64,000 nt of DNA from Haemonchus contortus. Lineage: Eukaryota > Nematoda > Chromadorea > Rhabditida > Trichostrongylidae. The stretch is taken from NCBI GenBank assembly GCA_000469685.2, contig LS997563.1:21088687-21152686 (forward strand). The letters are read 5' to 3'. The position numbers were made by a program, and so were the translations under genes. Positions 22,217 to 34,169 of this stretch are shown piece after piece. Numbering within the stretch: position 1 is the stretch's first letter; every line of letters starts with the position of its first letter. The notes beneath the pieces were generated by a model. It searched no databases, was not told the origin of the DNA, and worked only from the letters and a program-made list of their open reading frames with translations.

Positions 22217-23035
22217 TACTATATATAAAGCACTCCCGACTGTCTGGCTGTACTTCTGTCTGTTAATTTGCATGGCAATTCATAACTCCTGTCCCGTGGA
22301 CCTAGAACGTTCAAATTTGGTAGAAGCACAGGATGGGAACACTTATGGTGGGTGACAGAGCCGGACCGCGTCCACAGAGTGCGGGGGTTTGCGCCGGAAT
22401 TGTCGATTTGGCCCAGGGCGTTCAAACTTGGCAGGAGTATAGGCGGCAGGAAGTTAACTTATGGTAGGTGGGAAGACCGGACCCACCCATAGGAGGCGGG
22501 ATGTGCGCGAATATTTTCAACCCGGCTCTAGGGCGTCAAAACTTGGTAGGAAAACAGGCAGCAGTACGCGAACACTTATGTCGGGCAGTATGGTCGGAAT
22601 GCGCCCACAAGAGACGGTGTTTCCGCGAAGAAATGTCTGAGCGGAAACTCCTGATCTAGTGGACTTGGAGAGCAAAACCAGAAGGAGTAGAGGGGGCAGG
22701 ATGGAAACACTGACGATAGAGGAGGCCTTATAGAACAAAATCCAATCACCAATTATATCCTAGCGCCTTTATTGCTTCTCCTCGAAGTATAAAGAGTCAC
22801 TAGGCCTTTTTTCAAGAGACTTTGCTCATCATGATGGTGAGCACATCCAACTGTTAGCAGCGATAGAATGAGCTCTTTTACCTTCCTACGGATTAAAGTT
22901 TTGTTAGCCAATCACTGAAGTAACTTCTATGTCGAGTGCTGCTTTTGACTACATAATCGCAGCACTGCGTATCCAGATCAGTTGATTGAATAATTAAATT
23001 GACGCTTACGTTAGCGTGCATAGCCCAACTGGTCA
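22217..23035 (-). mobile_element. Satellite-bearing element family H, copy 3
   Basis: Inverted relative to copies 1 and 2. From the left it shows the TATATAAAGC end (22,220), a 'gtctgtctg'-like short-repeat relic, and about four degenerate 127-bp-type units (22,280-22,740, marked by repeated 'ttcaaa.ttgg.aggag.a.agg'). A middle block follows, and then the head in reverse, 'cgttagcgtgcatagcccaa', ending near 23,031. It probably lies within an intron of the gene starting at 21,484. Confidence 0.6.
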
Positions 23036-25088
23036 ATACATTTAGTGCTCGAGCTTGAAAAAAACTGTCATGCCTACATACGGCTTTTCGGCAACATTCA
23101 AATCAGAACAAAAACGCCGCATGCTGTACAATAAAATTGTTCGGACTTGCAAATGTATAGTTCAATAATGAAGGGAAAAAAGTCAACAACGGCCAACCTT
23201 CGGGTTACTTATCGATCCCTCCATTGAATCTACTGAGGCACCGACTATTGTGCAACTGAGCGAACTATTGGTTAACCGATGCATTGAAACGTGCTCAATA
23301 GTATGGGTTACTGATGGAGAAGTTATAGCGTGCGTGAATTGGTCTGAGCAAAAAAGGATAAAGAGTCGTATGACTCTTCGAAATGAGACCCACGCTGTTG
23401 TACATGTTTTCAGATGCTGTTCACTACTGCTTTCCAACTTCTCCGAGCGATGATTTGAACGAAGCTGAGAGGGTGATTTCAGGTAGTACTTAACATAAGC
23501 GAACAGAAATTTCATGGATGTGCCATCTTCCTCAGCTGTGATCCAACGCAGTGGTAATTGACGCTTTATGTACGAGAGGCTACGGTTCGAGTTTCAAGAG
23601 AGGCGTAGCCTTTGCATCATGTGTGTTTTCTCCTTGTAGCTTTTCTTTTTACCACGTTATACGAAATGCTAAAGCTATGGGCGACACCTGTCTTACCTGG
23701 AACATGGGATATTGCTTCATTTTTTGCATGTTTGTGCAATCTAAATTCACAGGGAGGCAAAGGTGGTATAGAGACAGGTAGCGCTATCACGGCCTATGGT
23801 AAGGATATCGAACCTCGCATCGGTCATCTCTCAAGCCAACCAAGACTCCCCTTATTGCACGATCGATTTATTGGGACCAGTCAAGTCTGGGTGTGACTTG
23901 TGTATTGCATGGTCACTGTCGGAGTCATTGTTCAAACCATATACGTATCCGAAACGACACTCTGATTGGAGACAGAATAGGGGGGGGGGGCATACCAAAG
24001 ACTGATCCGATTAACGCTGAAGTTTTCTTACCTTTTGCTTCCTATATTCACAAGATTTTTGGGATTCATGAGCGATATCCACACTCTTCCTTTTGCACAA
24101 AGAGGCTCGGAGAAGAAGTTTGAGGTTCGATCGTTCGTAGTGGTCACGGGCCGTCCAAGACCAAAGCTGCCGGCAATGGACTCCTGGGCATCATTCAAAA
24201 ATGATGAAGCTATTCAGTCCACTTCTCCTCAACAAAAGCAGGCGAAGATAACGAACATCCGCGCTTTCCCGCTCGCATCTCGAGGCTACTGCAGTCCCTA
24301 GATATTAGGTTCTCTTTCGAAAATGTCACCATTACATCATACGTAATATCTCCCGATCTGAACTTTTGTCTATACGATCGTGACTCGATTTTTCGCTTAC
24401 CATCACTTGTCCACTTTCAATTCTGTACTTTTGTGTTTCTGGAATTCCTCCTTTTCTGTAGCACGCCGCCGGCTACGTGAGTACTCACCAGAGTAATTCT
24501 AGACGCCTTTACGCTTCTGTTTCCTTCGAATTTGGTAAGCGATGCAAAGCAGTGCGGAAATGTGACGAGTTCTTAAAGCCTCTCTTCTGAATACTCTATG
24601 CCCCATATATGTCCATAGAGCAATGAAAATTGTTCAAACGCAAAAAAGTTGAAGCGAGATTGCATGTTTATTGTAGGAAGAATATCACCAAAAGTTTCAA
24701 AAGTAAGTGGAAAGCAACGCAAAAGGAATTCCTGGGCTACAAGGAAAGAACCCCACATAATGCAAGCATTTTCCACTCCACAAAACTTCATTCATAATCT
24801 TTCGTACACGAAACGTCAACTTTACCATTGCGCCATGCCACCGCTGAGGAAACTGAGAAATTCATGTGCTTTGTGTTCGATTATGTCGCATCCTACCTAA
24901 AACCTTCCTCTTGACTCTATCTCGAGAATTTTCGGCAAGTTCGGAGAGCGGTATTGAGACTAGCATCCGAACACACGTCGTTACCTCTAACAGTATAGCT
25001 AACATTTCTAACAGCCATTTTTATTTGGAATCCTTCCATGGTGTGTGAATTCGAGTAATATGAGTGGTTTTGTGCAGTCAAGTCGAAA
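23036..25088. other. No recognised feature; possibly intronic
   Basis: Several 60-110-codon open frames exist but none has a known motif, and splice-site support is weak. A G10 homopolymer occurs at 23,982-23,991. If the 21.5-kb gene extends to 27.3 kb this is intron with perhaps unrecognised exons. Confidence 0.3.
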
Positions 25089-25090
25089 TA

Positions 25091-25988
25091 TTAAGTGTGT
25101 TCATTAATTTCCGCGATTTTTGCAAACAAAAACATATCTATTACAATATCAAAAGCGAATGTACATTAACCAATGTATTGCCCATCGTTAGCTACAGCTT
25201 CTTGCCATCTTTCTGGTATCTTGTTGACTCCGGGTCTAAAAAAAGTTTTCATCTTTTGAAGTAATCCTGTTATCCACCCATTTTCGCACTTCTTCGGTAT
25301 TCCGGAAGCCTGTATCTGTCAAACTGACTTGCATGGACCGTAGCAGGTGGTGATCAGATAGAGCAAGATTCGGAGAGTATGCGGGCTGAAAAAGCTGATC
25401 CCAACCAGCAACATTTTTCAAGGACATTCTTCGCTCCATGAGGTCTGGCATGTTCGTGGGGGAACAGTACCTCATAATATTTTCTTGTGATTAACAACCG
25501 CTTTTGGGTGAGAACCTCCTACAAACTGTCAAGTTGATGTTCGTAGTGGTCAGCAGTAACAGTCTGGTACGGGCTCAGCAGCTCATAGTGCACAACACCC
25601 TTTTGATCCCACCAACAAATGCACACACAGCATTACTTTTTGGCAATGGACACTCTGCTTTCGTTGCAAACTCTCGAGTGAAGAGAAACCATCTCGGCAG
25701 GTTCATCCAGATGAAGCTTAACCTCCATAAAAGCATCCGGTGGGCTTCGATGCCAGTTTTCTTGAAATCAAACAGCAAGAGAAGGGCTCCCCAAGAAAAC
25801 GGTTTATCACGTTCCATGACCAATGAGTCTGTGAGCAACGAGATTTTGGGGAAAAACAGATCTGACTGCCTTTAAATATTTAGCCAATGCTCTATTTTAC
25901 AGGATATGACAGGCTCCACCGGTAAACATCTGACATGGTTAGCGCATCGGCCCTTGGAATTCGGCGGCGGAAATTAATGCACACCTAA
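25091..25988 (-). mobile_element. Internally deleted mariner with TA target duplication
   Basis: The left end TTAAGTGTGTTCATTAATTT (25,091) and the right end (inverse of TTAGGTGTGCATTAATTTCC, ending 25,988) are inverted repeats, each flanked by TA (25,089-90 and 25,989-90). The minus strand encodes the C-terminal half of a mariner transposase: KVMLCV, QTVTADHYEHQL and AYSPNLALSDHHLLRSMQ. The invariant D of the last motif is N, followed by EEVRKWVDN and IPERWQEAVANDGQYI. The N-terminal DNA-binding part is missing or scrambled. A second copy of the same family lies at 60,988-62,140. Confidence 0.85.
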
Positions 25989-26643
25989 TACAAAGGAATT
26001 GCACCAAATTACTCACTATTACACACATGGGTTGAGCAAAACTCCGCTCATGACAAGTGAGGCGCTCAAGAATTGTGTCAGGGGTGCATGTGCGAAATTG
26101 TTCGAAACTTGATAACTCCTGCTTTTCTGTTCCGGAGAACCCTAACTCAGATGGGTACTTTACTAAAAAAATAGGAAAGTTCCGCTTTAGGATCCGACTG
26201 CAGTGCATAGCTGTCTGCCTTACATAGAATAGTAGTATAGAGTGTTAACTAATTTCTCAATTTCCTTGATTAGTTTCCTACAGGCTGACTCTTCCCAGTC
26301 TTAGAAAATGAACTCCGGTCTACGATTCCTCGTCTTTCAAACATACTGTAATCAGTCATGATCTCAACATTTCGTTGAGTTACAATTAGGATGAATAGAT
26401 GTGCCTTATAGTAGCAAAGCATTGGATGAACACCACTGAACCATTTAATACCGTACTTTGAAAGGGCTTGGTAATCATAGAAGCTCCCTTACTAGTTTAA
26501 CTACATCCTAATTGAACACAGATGCTAACTAATATTACATGCCAACATACCAACAAACGGGCATGCTAATCTGCATGCACAGTTTTCGTGATTTACGTAG
26601 ATAATATCTGACATAATTTCTTGAAGTACTGCAGCTGATTTAG

Positions 26644-27258
26644 GGTGCAAGAAAGGGCGCTTATCCAACAATGGCAGGAGAGGTGAAAAGGAGGGAAGCG
26701 GAAGCAGCTGCTAGAGAGGCCCAACGTGTAAGAGAAAATGAACGTCGAATCGCAGAAAGCGCTATGCGCCGCCGTGCTAGAGATGCTGCTGCTGTAGCAG
26801 CACCCGAAACACCTAGTGATAAGGGCAGACATGAGACTACAAGCCCTGAGATGCATTCACAGAAATCTACCCCAAGGAAGTCGATGGCCTTAGAGAGGAC
26901 CCAGCATAGTCAGAAAAGTGTGTCCAAAAAGTCGAGAAGTAGGCGGCATGATGTAATACAGAAACCCTCCGCTTCACCGAGCCAACAATCGTACACGCAA
27001 GTGGATGATCATAGAAAAGCTCATGCCCCTGTAGTCATGAGGAAAAAGCCATCCAACGATGGAAGACACCCGGATGCTCTTGGTGTACGATCATATAAAG
27101 CATCTTTATCAAGATCATCCAAAAACGTAATGGAAGACAGCCGATCACAAAAGACAAGCTCTACTGACTCTGAAGCAAGGTCGGGACGTTTGGCTCCTCA
27201 AGCTGCTAGACACAATCAGCAGGATAGTTACTCAGAAAAGAGGTCACCCCATCATTAA
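26644..27258 (+). CDS. Terminal exon encoding a basic, Ser/Arg-rich tail
   Basis: An acceptor-like 'gatttag' ends at 26,643, after which 205 codons are open to a TAA at 27,256. The start is a coiled-coil-like basic helix (KRREAEAAAREAQRVRENER) followed by a Ser/Arg/Lys-rich disordered tail with repeated SQKS and SRS. Phase is 0, matching the last visible exon of the gene at 21,484. An ATG at 26,671 could alternatively start it. A poly(A) signal AATAAA lies at 27,423. I do not recognise the protein. The composition, termination and poly(A) signal make a real 3' exon more likely than a chance frame. Confidence 0.55.
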   Translation, partial: GARKGAYPTMAGEVKRREAEAAAREAQRVRENERRIAESAMRRRARDAAAVAAPETPSDKGRHETTSPEMHSQKSTPRKSMALERTQHSQKSVSKKSRSRRHDVIQKPSASPSQQSYTQVDDHRKAHAPVVMRKKPSNDGRHPDALGVRSYKASLSRSSKNVMEDSRSQKTSSTDSEARSGRLAPQAARHNQQDSYSEKRSPHH

Positions 27259-27422
27259 TCAACGTCACCGCTCATCGAATCACTCCGCGAGACACAAATC
27301 GTACCTTCCAAATTAATTTCTTATAAACGCAAAACTAAACTAAATCAATAACTTTGTGTCATTAGAGACAGTGCTTAAAGATTTTAAAGTCGTCTTGCTG
27401 GCTCATTCAATATTCTTTTGGA

Positions 27423-27428
27423 AATAAA
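27423..27428 (+). terminator. Poly(A) signal AATAAA
   Basis: It lies 165 nt after the stop at 27,258, a normal 3' UTR length for a nematode gene. Confidence 0.5.
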
Positions 27429-27705
27429 TCTATCTAATCTAACCCTTGTGAAGACGAAAAAGCAATGTGATGGAGTGATTTCAATGGAAGCGATCCGAAG
27501 AGAAAGCATATGTTAGTTGTACAATTTCTCTTCAATGGATTATCATGCTTAGAGTTTGCTTAAATGTGCTTGCCCTCACAGTTCACACTTCTTCGGTGTC
27601 GGTACTATCAATTATATGAGCTCTGTGACTGTGACTCTGCAGTAGGTTGTGTACGGCATACAAGTTCCTATTGCAATTCACGAAGGGGGCCAAATCGTAT
27701 TATCT

Positions 27706-27850
27706 CTCTCATTTATAAAGCAGAAACTTGGTGTGTCGGTTTGTCGGTTTGTGTGTTTGTCGGTATGTCGGTTTGTCGGTTTGTCGGTATGTCGGTATGT
27801 CGGTGTGTCCGTCCGCAAACGTTTGTGATTATGATAAAGGTAGTGATATG
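27706..27850 (+). repeat. Family H end with GTCGGT-type microsatellite, copy 4
   Basis: 'ttataaagcagaaacttggt' is followed by about ten GTCGGT(T/A)T units (27,735-27,806) and then 'gtccgtccgcaaacgtttgtgattatgataaagg'. Copy 5 at 47,155 has the same order down to 'gatgaaggtagtgatatgg'. No satellite units follow, so this is a solitary end. Confidence 0.65.
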
Positions 27851-28854
27851 GGAAACCTATTCTCTCAACGAAACTCTCACATTTCCCTCTTCACATGCAG
27901 TGCCAACCAACTGCGGAATATACAGCTGTTGGTTGGCACTTCCTGAATCCGTGCTGTTCACGTTGGATAGTTAGTCGGTGTCTTTCTCGGGTAAACCACC
28001 TGGTACGTAATATTTCAGAAAATTTTGCATACGAGTACTCATCTTCCCCACTGATATTTCATGGTTATGTGCTGCTTGCCATATTCAGAATTAATGACTT
28101 TCAGATGGGAGCGAGCTTGAGATACCACTAATCTGTGCGCTTTAGTATTAGTATGACTATTCACACATAGTCGCTGAGCACTAATGGATATCTCTACAGT
28201 AATCGCCCCTTTTTAAGAGCTTCAAAAAATCATTGATTACTACTTTCATGAAATCACCTAGGAAAAATTGGAATAGACATTTAAATCTGCTGCCCATGAC
28301 CGGATTCTTGAGGTATGCTTTTACCAATACTCAGAGGTTGTGGGTGATTATGAGACTTTGCGGTATATTCTCCTTTGCGAATAAACGATGAAAAAAATAT
28401 GCTCCAGCAACACATATCGCTTCTCCTCATTTCTACCAGAAACATGTAACTGATGCACAAGGCATCATATTGGAACTTTTTTGTTCTTTCGATCGGGCTG
28501 CAGTAAAAAGTCAACACCAATTGCCTACCCGATTTGATCGAAAAGAGCAAGTTTCCATATGACACTGGCAAAGGCTTATTTGCGTGGTGAACTACGTGGT
28601 GTAAATGAATACCAAATGCAGCTGTAGTGAGAGATCGACACAAAGTTCAAGGAACAAAGAAACACGAGGAATTCAGTGCTGAACGTTACGCTCGACTCGA
28701 ACGGGATTGCTGTACAGCCACCATTCATAAGCTGATTTGAATAGAGCTCGAGAGAGTGGTGATTGGAAGGACCCTATCTTAACGAAACGTGCTCGAATCT
28801 CTTGTAATACAACTCAAGGTCCTTGGCACGTAAGCTGTCCGATCGATGTTACTT
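27851..28854. other. No recognisable feature
   Basis: No domain, TIR or defensible exon is visible on either strand. Confidence 0.3.
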
Positions 28855-29828
28855 CTTATGCTCAGTAGCATCACATTGTGGTCCGGCAAATTCGTAGGAA
28901 GATTGCAAGCTGGGATTGAGTCGCGAACATTTCCTCACCACCAGTCTTGGTCTTTTCCCATTCGTGAGCAAGTGCGATGCAGTTTTCAAGTCGTACCATT
29001 AGAAAAATCTTTGACCCTCAACTGCATCCTTCCAGAAGAACCCTTCTTAAGAGGGTCGGATTGAGCTTTGTACTTTTCTCGAACAAAAATTGCGATATCG
29101 CTGTGATGGTAGGGATTCTAGCCCAAACTATCATAAAAGAGAGAAAATGGCTTTGAAAGGCGGTCTGACTCTTCTCATCGGCTTCAGCACTCGTAGTGGG
29201 AACTATACGTGTACTTTGAGATCTCAACATTTCTTCCACGCTAATCACTATTCAGTGAGAAAAAAGTCTGTCTAAGCGCGTGCCGCGCGCAAGTGGCGCG
29301 TAACAAATGTTCTTTCTTTTCAACTTCCTCTCGTCAAAATGCTTATAAGGCTTTCGAATCCTGTTTGGATACAATTGTATTTACTCAGGGTAGAGTCTAT
29401 CCTTTGAAAAGAACATACAAACAAATCAGCTGTCATTTTTCACGTGTTTCTGCATGTTCTGCATCATACTCCTTTCCAAGAAAAATGTCTTCGGAAAAAG
29501 GGTCGTATAAGAGAGAAGACCACCATTTTGAGATTTGTTTTTAACCTGTCTACGCTACACGATTCAAGAGGCTGTCATGTGGGAAATGTTGAATTGAGGA
29601 ACGATCCCTGGGAAGGATTCACCAAATGCGCGCAAAAGCGGAACGGTCGGTGGTTGTCTGCGAGGCTCCACCATTTTTCGGAATTTGACGAGGCGGGGGT
29701 AACAAAGTACATATGTTGGCTAAGGTATATCATGAACATAAGGGGAGGTACAGTTTTGGAGAAACTCGCCAAACAAGGAAATTACGCACATCCGAAAAGT
29801 TGTTACCATATTTATGGCGCACCCTGTA
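28855..29828. mobile_element. Truncated, inverted copy of the 13.7-kb TIR element
   Basis: The right end 'ttaccatatttatggcgcaccctgta' (to 29,828) is the exact inverse of the left TIR at 13,742. Internal blocks at 28,866-28,960, 29,030-29,060 and 29,140-29,215 match the reverse complement of about 14,500, 14,345 and 14,180-14,260. The other TIR is not present, so homology fades near 28,855. It shows no transposase. Confidence 0.75.
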
Positions 29829-30039
29829 GTTTCTAGATGATGAAGAGAGCTATCCCAAAATTGCATCCAATGTCAAGCGCTCAGTGAATGCAAAAGCGTA
29901 GAGCCGAGATAACACGAAAAGCGAGAGAAGTCAGTCAATTATAATTATACAGAGTCAAGTATAGCCGGATTATTTCTTATCTAGTATTACTCCTCACGAT
30001 CTCGGTCAACAGTCATATGCTCGCGCTACTCCTTGCCAC

Positions 30040-32824
30040 TACAATACCCACCCTAAATGTTCGAAAAAAACGCAAAAAACGCGTTTTCGCGTTTTTTTTC
30101 GTTTTTTCTCTATAACTAGGTTCGTTTAAAGTTTTTCTATATAGTGTGCTATATGATTGAACTCTACTCCTCGAGCTCTATAACATGGTTTATCTAAAAT
30201 TTTAAAAAGCTCGATTTTGAAGTCTCCCATCCATCAAAGTTCCTGAGGATACGTCATTAGCATCGACGCCTGCTATAATTATAACCAGAAGGCATTCTCT
30301 TCTATTGAAAGTAGTCAATGAAACGTGGAGTAGCTAATATTTCCCCACATTCGACGGAAATTAGACCATGGCATTCTTCAGATCATCCTGATCATTTCGA
30401 GGTCATTTTTCCTCGAAATGGATGAATTTGGCTAGGCGCCAAATTCAAACGACAGAGGCTTTTCAAGATGAAGAATACCCAACATCATTTAGTTTCTGTT
30501 CTCAGTGAATGGTATGTCTCTTCTCCAGAGAAATTACTTTCCTACAACTTGAAGATTTTTGGTTTGGGCTAAAAAGGAAAGGTTATGTAATCGTTTAAAA
30601 TCTGGTACGCGCCATGTTTTTGCAAAGAGCATACGTTTTCTTGCTTTTTCAGGTAAGATTTCCGATGTTCAGGGAGGAGCTACGCACTGTTTCGGAAGTA
30701 CTCATGCTGAATTCTTTGTGAACCATCACTGACTGCAAAAAATCGTAACTTGTCTAGACCCTAAGACTAAATATGGGCCCCCGATTTGGCCCCGAAGCAC
30801 AGGAGACAAAATATTGATTTTTGCAATCGAACTAAACATCCGAAAACCTACATAGTTTGAATCCATTTTCAAAAAGCTACTCAGCCATGTGAAAATCGAT
30901 TTACAAATTTCACTTCGAATTCGCACCTTCAGCACCCGCTTTTCTACATTCCCATTCTCTCGGCCACCAGATTGGCTCTCCAGCTCAGCTAGCCAAGACA
31001 GGGTATGGTCCCGCGACCTCTGCGGCTTTTGCAGTAATTACCTAGGGAGTTTCTTCGCACCTCGACAGTAGCCTACCTATTAATGGTGCCGCAGTCGTAA
31101 ACTGTTTTACAATCCACACATTCAAATGTAGCCGCTACCTCGACTTACTGATGAACTTGAAAATAGTGAAAATATTGAAAATTATACAAATTACACGCGA
31201 AAAACTTTAAAGCATGACTAATTTCGGTAAAAACGAAACATCTGGGTACTATTTTACTATTACACCCCCAAAAACTCAAAATTTTGATTTTCGATGAAAC
31301 TTCGCCTATAGGGATAATCCGATGCCCTGATAACGAATATGACCTTCATTTTTGGCGCTGGCGCCATTTGGCGCCCAATGGCGCCAGCGGTAAAAATGAA
31401 TGCTATATTCGTTATCAGGACCTCAAATAACCCCTAAACGCAAGTTTTCAGCAAAATTGGTGAAAACACCCTTGACGCCAAATTGGCGCCATTTGGCGCC
31501 AAATGGCGCCAGCGCCAAAAATGAAGGTCATATTCGTTATCAGGGCATCGGATTATCCCTATAGGCGAAGTTTCATCGAAAATCAAAATTTTGAGTTTTT
31601 GGGGGTGTAATAGTAAAATAGTACCCAGATGTTTCGCTTTTACCGAAATTAGTTATGCTTTAAAGTTTTTCGCGTGTAATTTGTATAATTTTCAATATTT
31701 TCACTATTTTCAAGTTCATCAGTAAGTTAAGGTAGCGGCTACATTTGAATGTGTGGATTGTAAAACAGTTTACGACTGCGGCACCATTAATAGGTAGGCT
31801 ACTGTCGAGGTGCGAAGAAACTCCCTAGGTAATTACTGCAAGAGCCGCACAGGTCGCGGGACCATACCCTGTCCTGGCTAGCTAAGCTGGAGAGCCAATC
31901 TGGTGGCCGAGAGAATGGGAATGAAGAAAAGCGGGTGCTGAAGGTGCGAATTCGAAGTGAAATTTGTAAATCGATTTTCACATGGCTGAGTAGCTTTTTG
32001 AAAATGGATTCAAACTATGTAGGTTTTCGGATGTTTAGTTCGATTGCAAAAATCAATATTTTGTCTCCTGTGCTTCGGGGCCAAATCGGGGGCCCATATT
32101 TAGTCTTAGGGTCTAGACAAGTTACGATTTTTTGCAGTCAGTGATGGTTCACAAAGAATTCAGCATGAATACTTCCGAAACAGTGCGTAGCTCCTCCCTG
32201 AACATCGGAAATCTTACCTGAAAAAGCAAGAAAACGTATGCTCTTTGCAAAAACATGGCGCGTACCAGATTGATTATATAACATTTCCTTTTTAGCCCAA
32301 ACCAAAAATCTTCAAGTTATAGGAAAGTAATTTCTCTGGAGAAGAGACATACCATTCACTGAGAACAGAAACTAAATGATGTTAGGTATTCTTCATCTTG
32401 AAAAGCCTCTGTCGTTTGAATTTGGCGCCTAGCCAAATTCATCCATTTCGAGGAAAAATGACCTCGAAATGATCAGGATGATCTGAAGAATGCCATGGTC
32501 TAATTTCCGTCAAATGTGGGGAAATATTAGCTACTCCACGTTTCATTGACTACTTTCAATAGAAGAGAATCCCTTCTGGTTATAATTATAGCAGGCGTCG
32601 ATGCTAATGACGTATCCTCAGGAACTTTGATGGATGAGGGACTTCAAAATCGAGCTTTTTAAAATTTTAGATAAACCATGTTATAGAGCTCGAGAAGTAG
32701 AGTTCAATCATATAGCACACTATATAGAAAAACTTTAAACGAACCTAGTTATAGAGAAAAAACGAAAAAAAACGCGAAAACGCGTTTTTTGCGTTTTTTT
32801 CGAACATTTAGGGTGGGTATTGTA
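30040..32824. mobile_element. 2.8-kb foldback (palindromic) element with TA ends
   Basis: The left arm 30,040-31,375 and right arm 31,495-32,824 are near-perfect inverted copies of about 1.33 kb, differing at only scattered bases. The ends (TACAATACCCACCCTAAATG and its inverse) start and finish with TA, suggesting a TA target duplication. Arms hold an inner palindrome 'aaaaacgcgttttcgcgttttt'. The centre has nested GGCGCC-rich inverted repeats and a 119-bp loop. The loop carries a diverged third copy of the arm tip (31,378-31,437). The mirrored open frames are by-products of the symmetry. It most resembles Tc4-like or other palindromic nematode elements, and no transposase is present. Confidence 0.92.
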
Positions 32825-33149
32825 CCCCGAATTCGCTCTCGCGGAAGTTCCTAGGTATCTTGGGTATGGGAAGCTGCTGCATGTTAATGTCGTGCCGTTT
32901 CAGAACGACGTTTGTCCCTTATGAGTTTTTGGATTGTGAGATCAAATTACCAAGAGGTATTTGTAAGTTCTTGCCGTTTCCACGCACGCGCCATATGAAT
33001 TCAAATTTTGATGGGAATCGAATCAGACTAATCGATATGTTGTGCTGTTTAGGTGAGCCATAAGTTGCTCTTTCTGTCAGAGCACTTTCCACGGAATTGC
33101 GTAAATTTTTAGAGAAATTCAAAGCGTTTTTTTCGAAAGGGATAAGTTT

Positions 33150-34030
33150 GTTTTTGGATCACAAACATTAACATTGCATGGGGAGAAGGCCCTGCGTCGA
33201 AGTAAACGGTTCGTCACCGGTCTCAGCAGTTGAAATATGAAGTCGAGTAAGTGAAAGACAAAAACGAGTGGGTCGACCATCTTCAGTTGATCACAGTCTA
33301 GAAAGATCGACGGCAACCTTTGATACAGATTACCAAGCACATGGGCGTTTCACACACAGTCGTCCTTGACCACCACAAGCAGGTGGGATGTTGAGAAATT
33401 CAACGAGTGGGTGCCACACCAACTCACGAGCAGTAGCAATTGATGCGCCTGGAAATCTCAAGTTTCTCGCTGAGAAGATATGGTTTTGATCCATTCCTTC
33501 GTCGTATTGTGAGGTGTGATGAAAAATGGGTCGTATGTGACAACAAGAAACGGTTTGCTCGATAGATAGGTGTAAATGAGCCTTTAAAAACTATTCCTGA
33601 GCCAACTTCACACGTCAAGAAGACAATCATCACAGCTTGGGGGTCTACCGTGGATAAATCCACTACTCGTTTCATCGTCCGATCAAACCATCATCGCATA
33701 GTCCTACTTTTATCAAATTCACGAGATGCACAACTAAAGCGAATGTATCCAACACTAGTGAATCGACTGCTTTTGCACGACAGTGGCCGATCGCATGTGT
33801 CGCAAAACTTTTTTCAGAAGTTGAACGAGCTGCGGATCCTCCACCCACTCAGCAACTGACTTACATTTATTCAAACATCTGGACAACTTCTCAGAGGATC
33901 GAGAACCCAAAAATCTCAGCGGCTTGGAGCTGCCTTCCTGAGTTCTTGCAATCCAGATCACTGGTATTTCATGAGAATGGAATAAGCAAACTCCTTTTAC
34001 GTTGGAAAAAATGTGTAGAATCGAATGGGA
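33150..34030 (+). pseudogene. Mariner transposase relic (SETMAR/Hsmar1-like)
   Basis: Plus-strand pieces in order are an HTH/linker RVGRPSS-like segment (33,265), VRCDEKWV (33,512, first catalytic D), VKKTIITAWGS (33,620), LYPALVNR-like MYPTLVNR (33,742) and LLLHDSGRSHVSQ (33,772, second D). The third catalytic segment (HPPYSPDL in live elements) is deleted after LRILHP, and the tail is frameshifted. It is therefore dead. TIRs were not identified; the left part abuts the foldback element. Confidence 0.65.
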
Positions 34031-34169
34031 CTTAAACGAATGAAAATGTTCATCTTGTGGTGAATTATGATAATTTGAAAATTTACTGTCGGAACGGCAA
34101 GAACTTTCTTCACAACCTAATAGTATGTTTTTTCCGTCTATCCCTCCGAGGAATGCCCCTCCCTCCGCA

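Noticed and set aside
23172..23453. Plus-strand frame (IVQLSELLVNRCIETC..., VTDGEVIACVNW) that looks coding-like
   Set aside because: The opposite strand is open for 110 codons over the same bases, the flanking splice sites are weak and no domain is recognisable; it could be an exon of the 21.5-kb gene but I cannot support it.
27735..27806. CRISPR-like regular repeat
   Set aside because: The unit is only 8 bp (GTCGGTTT-type) without spacers; it is a microsatellite in a nematode repeat.
30726..32144. Identical 69-aa and near-identical 60-aa open frames in mirror positions
   Set aside because: They are consequences of the palindrome; no motif and no independent evidence of coding.
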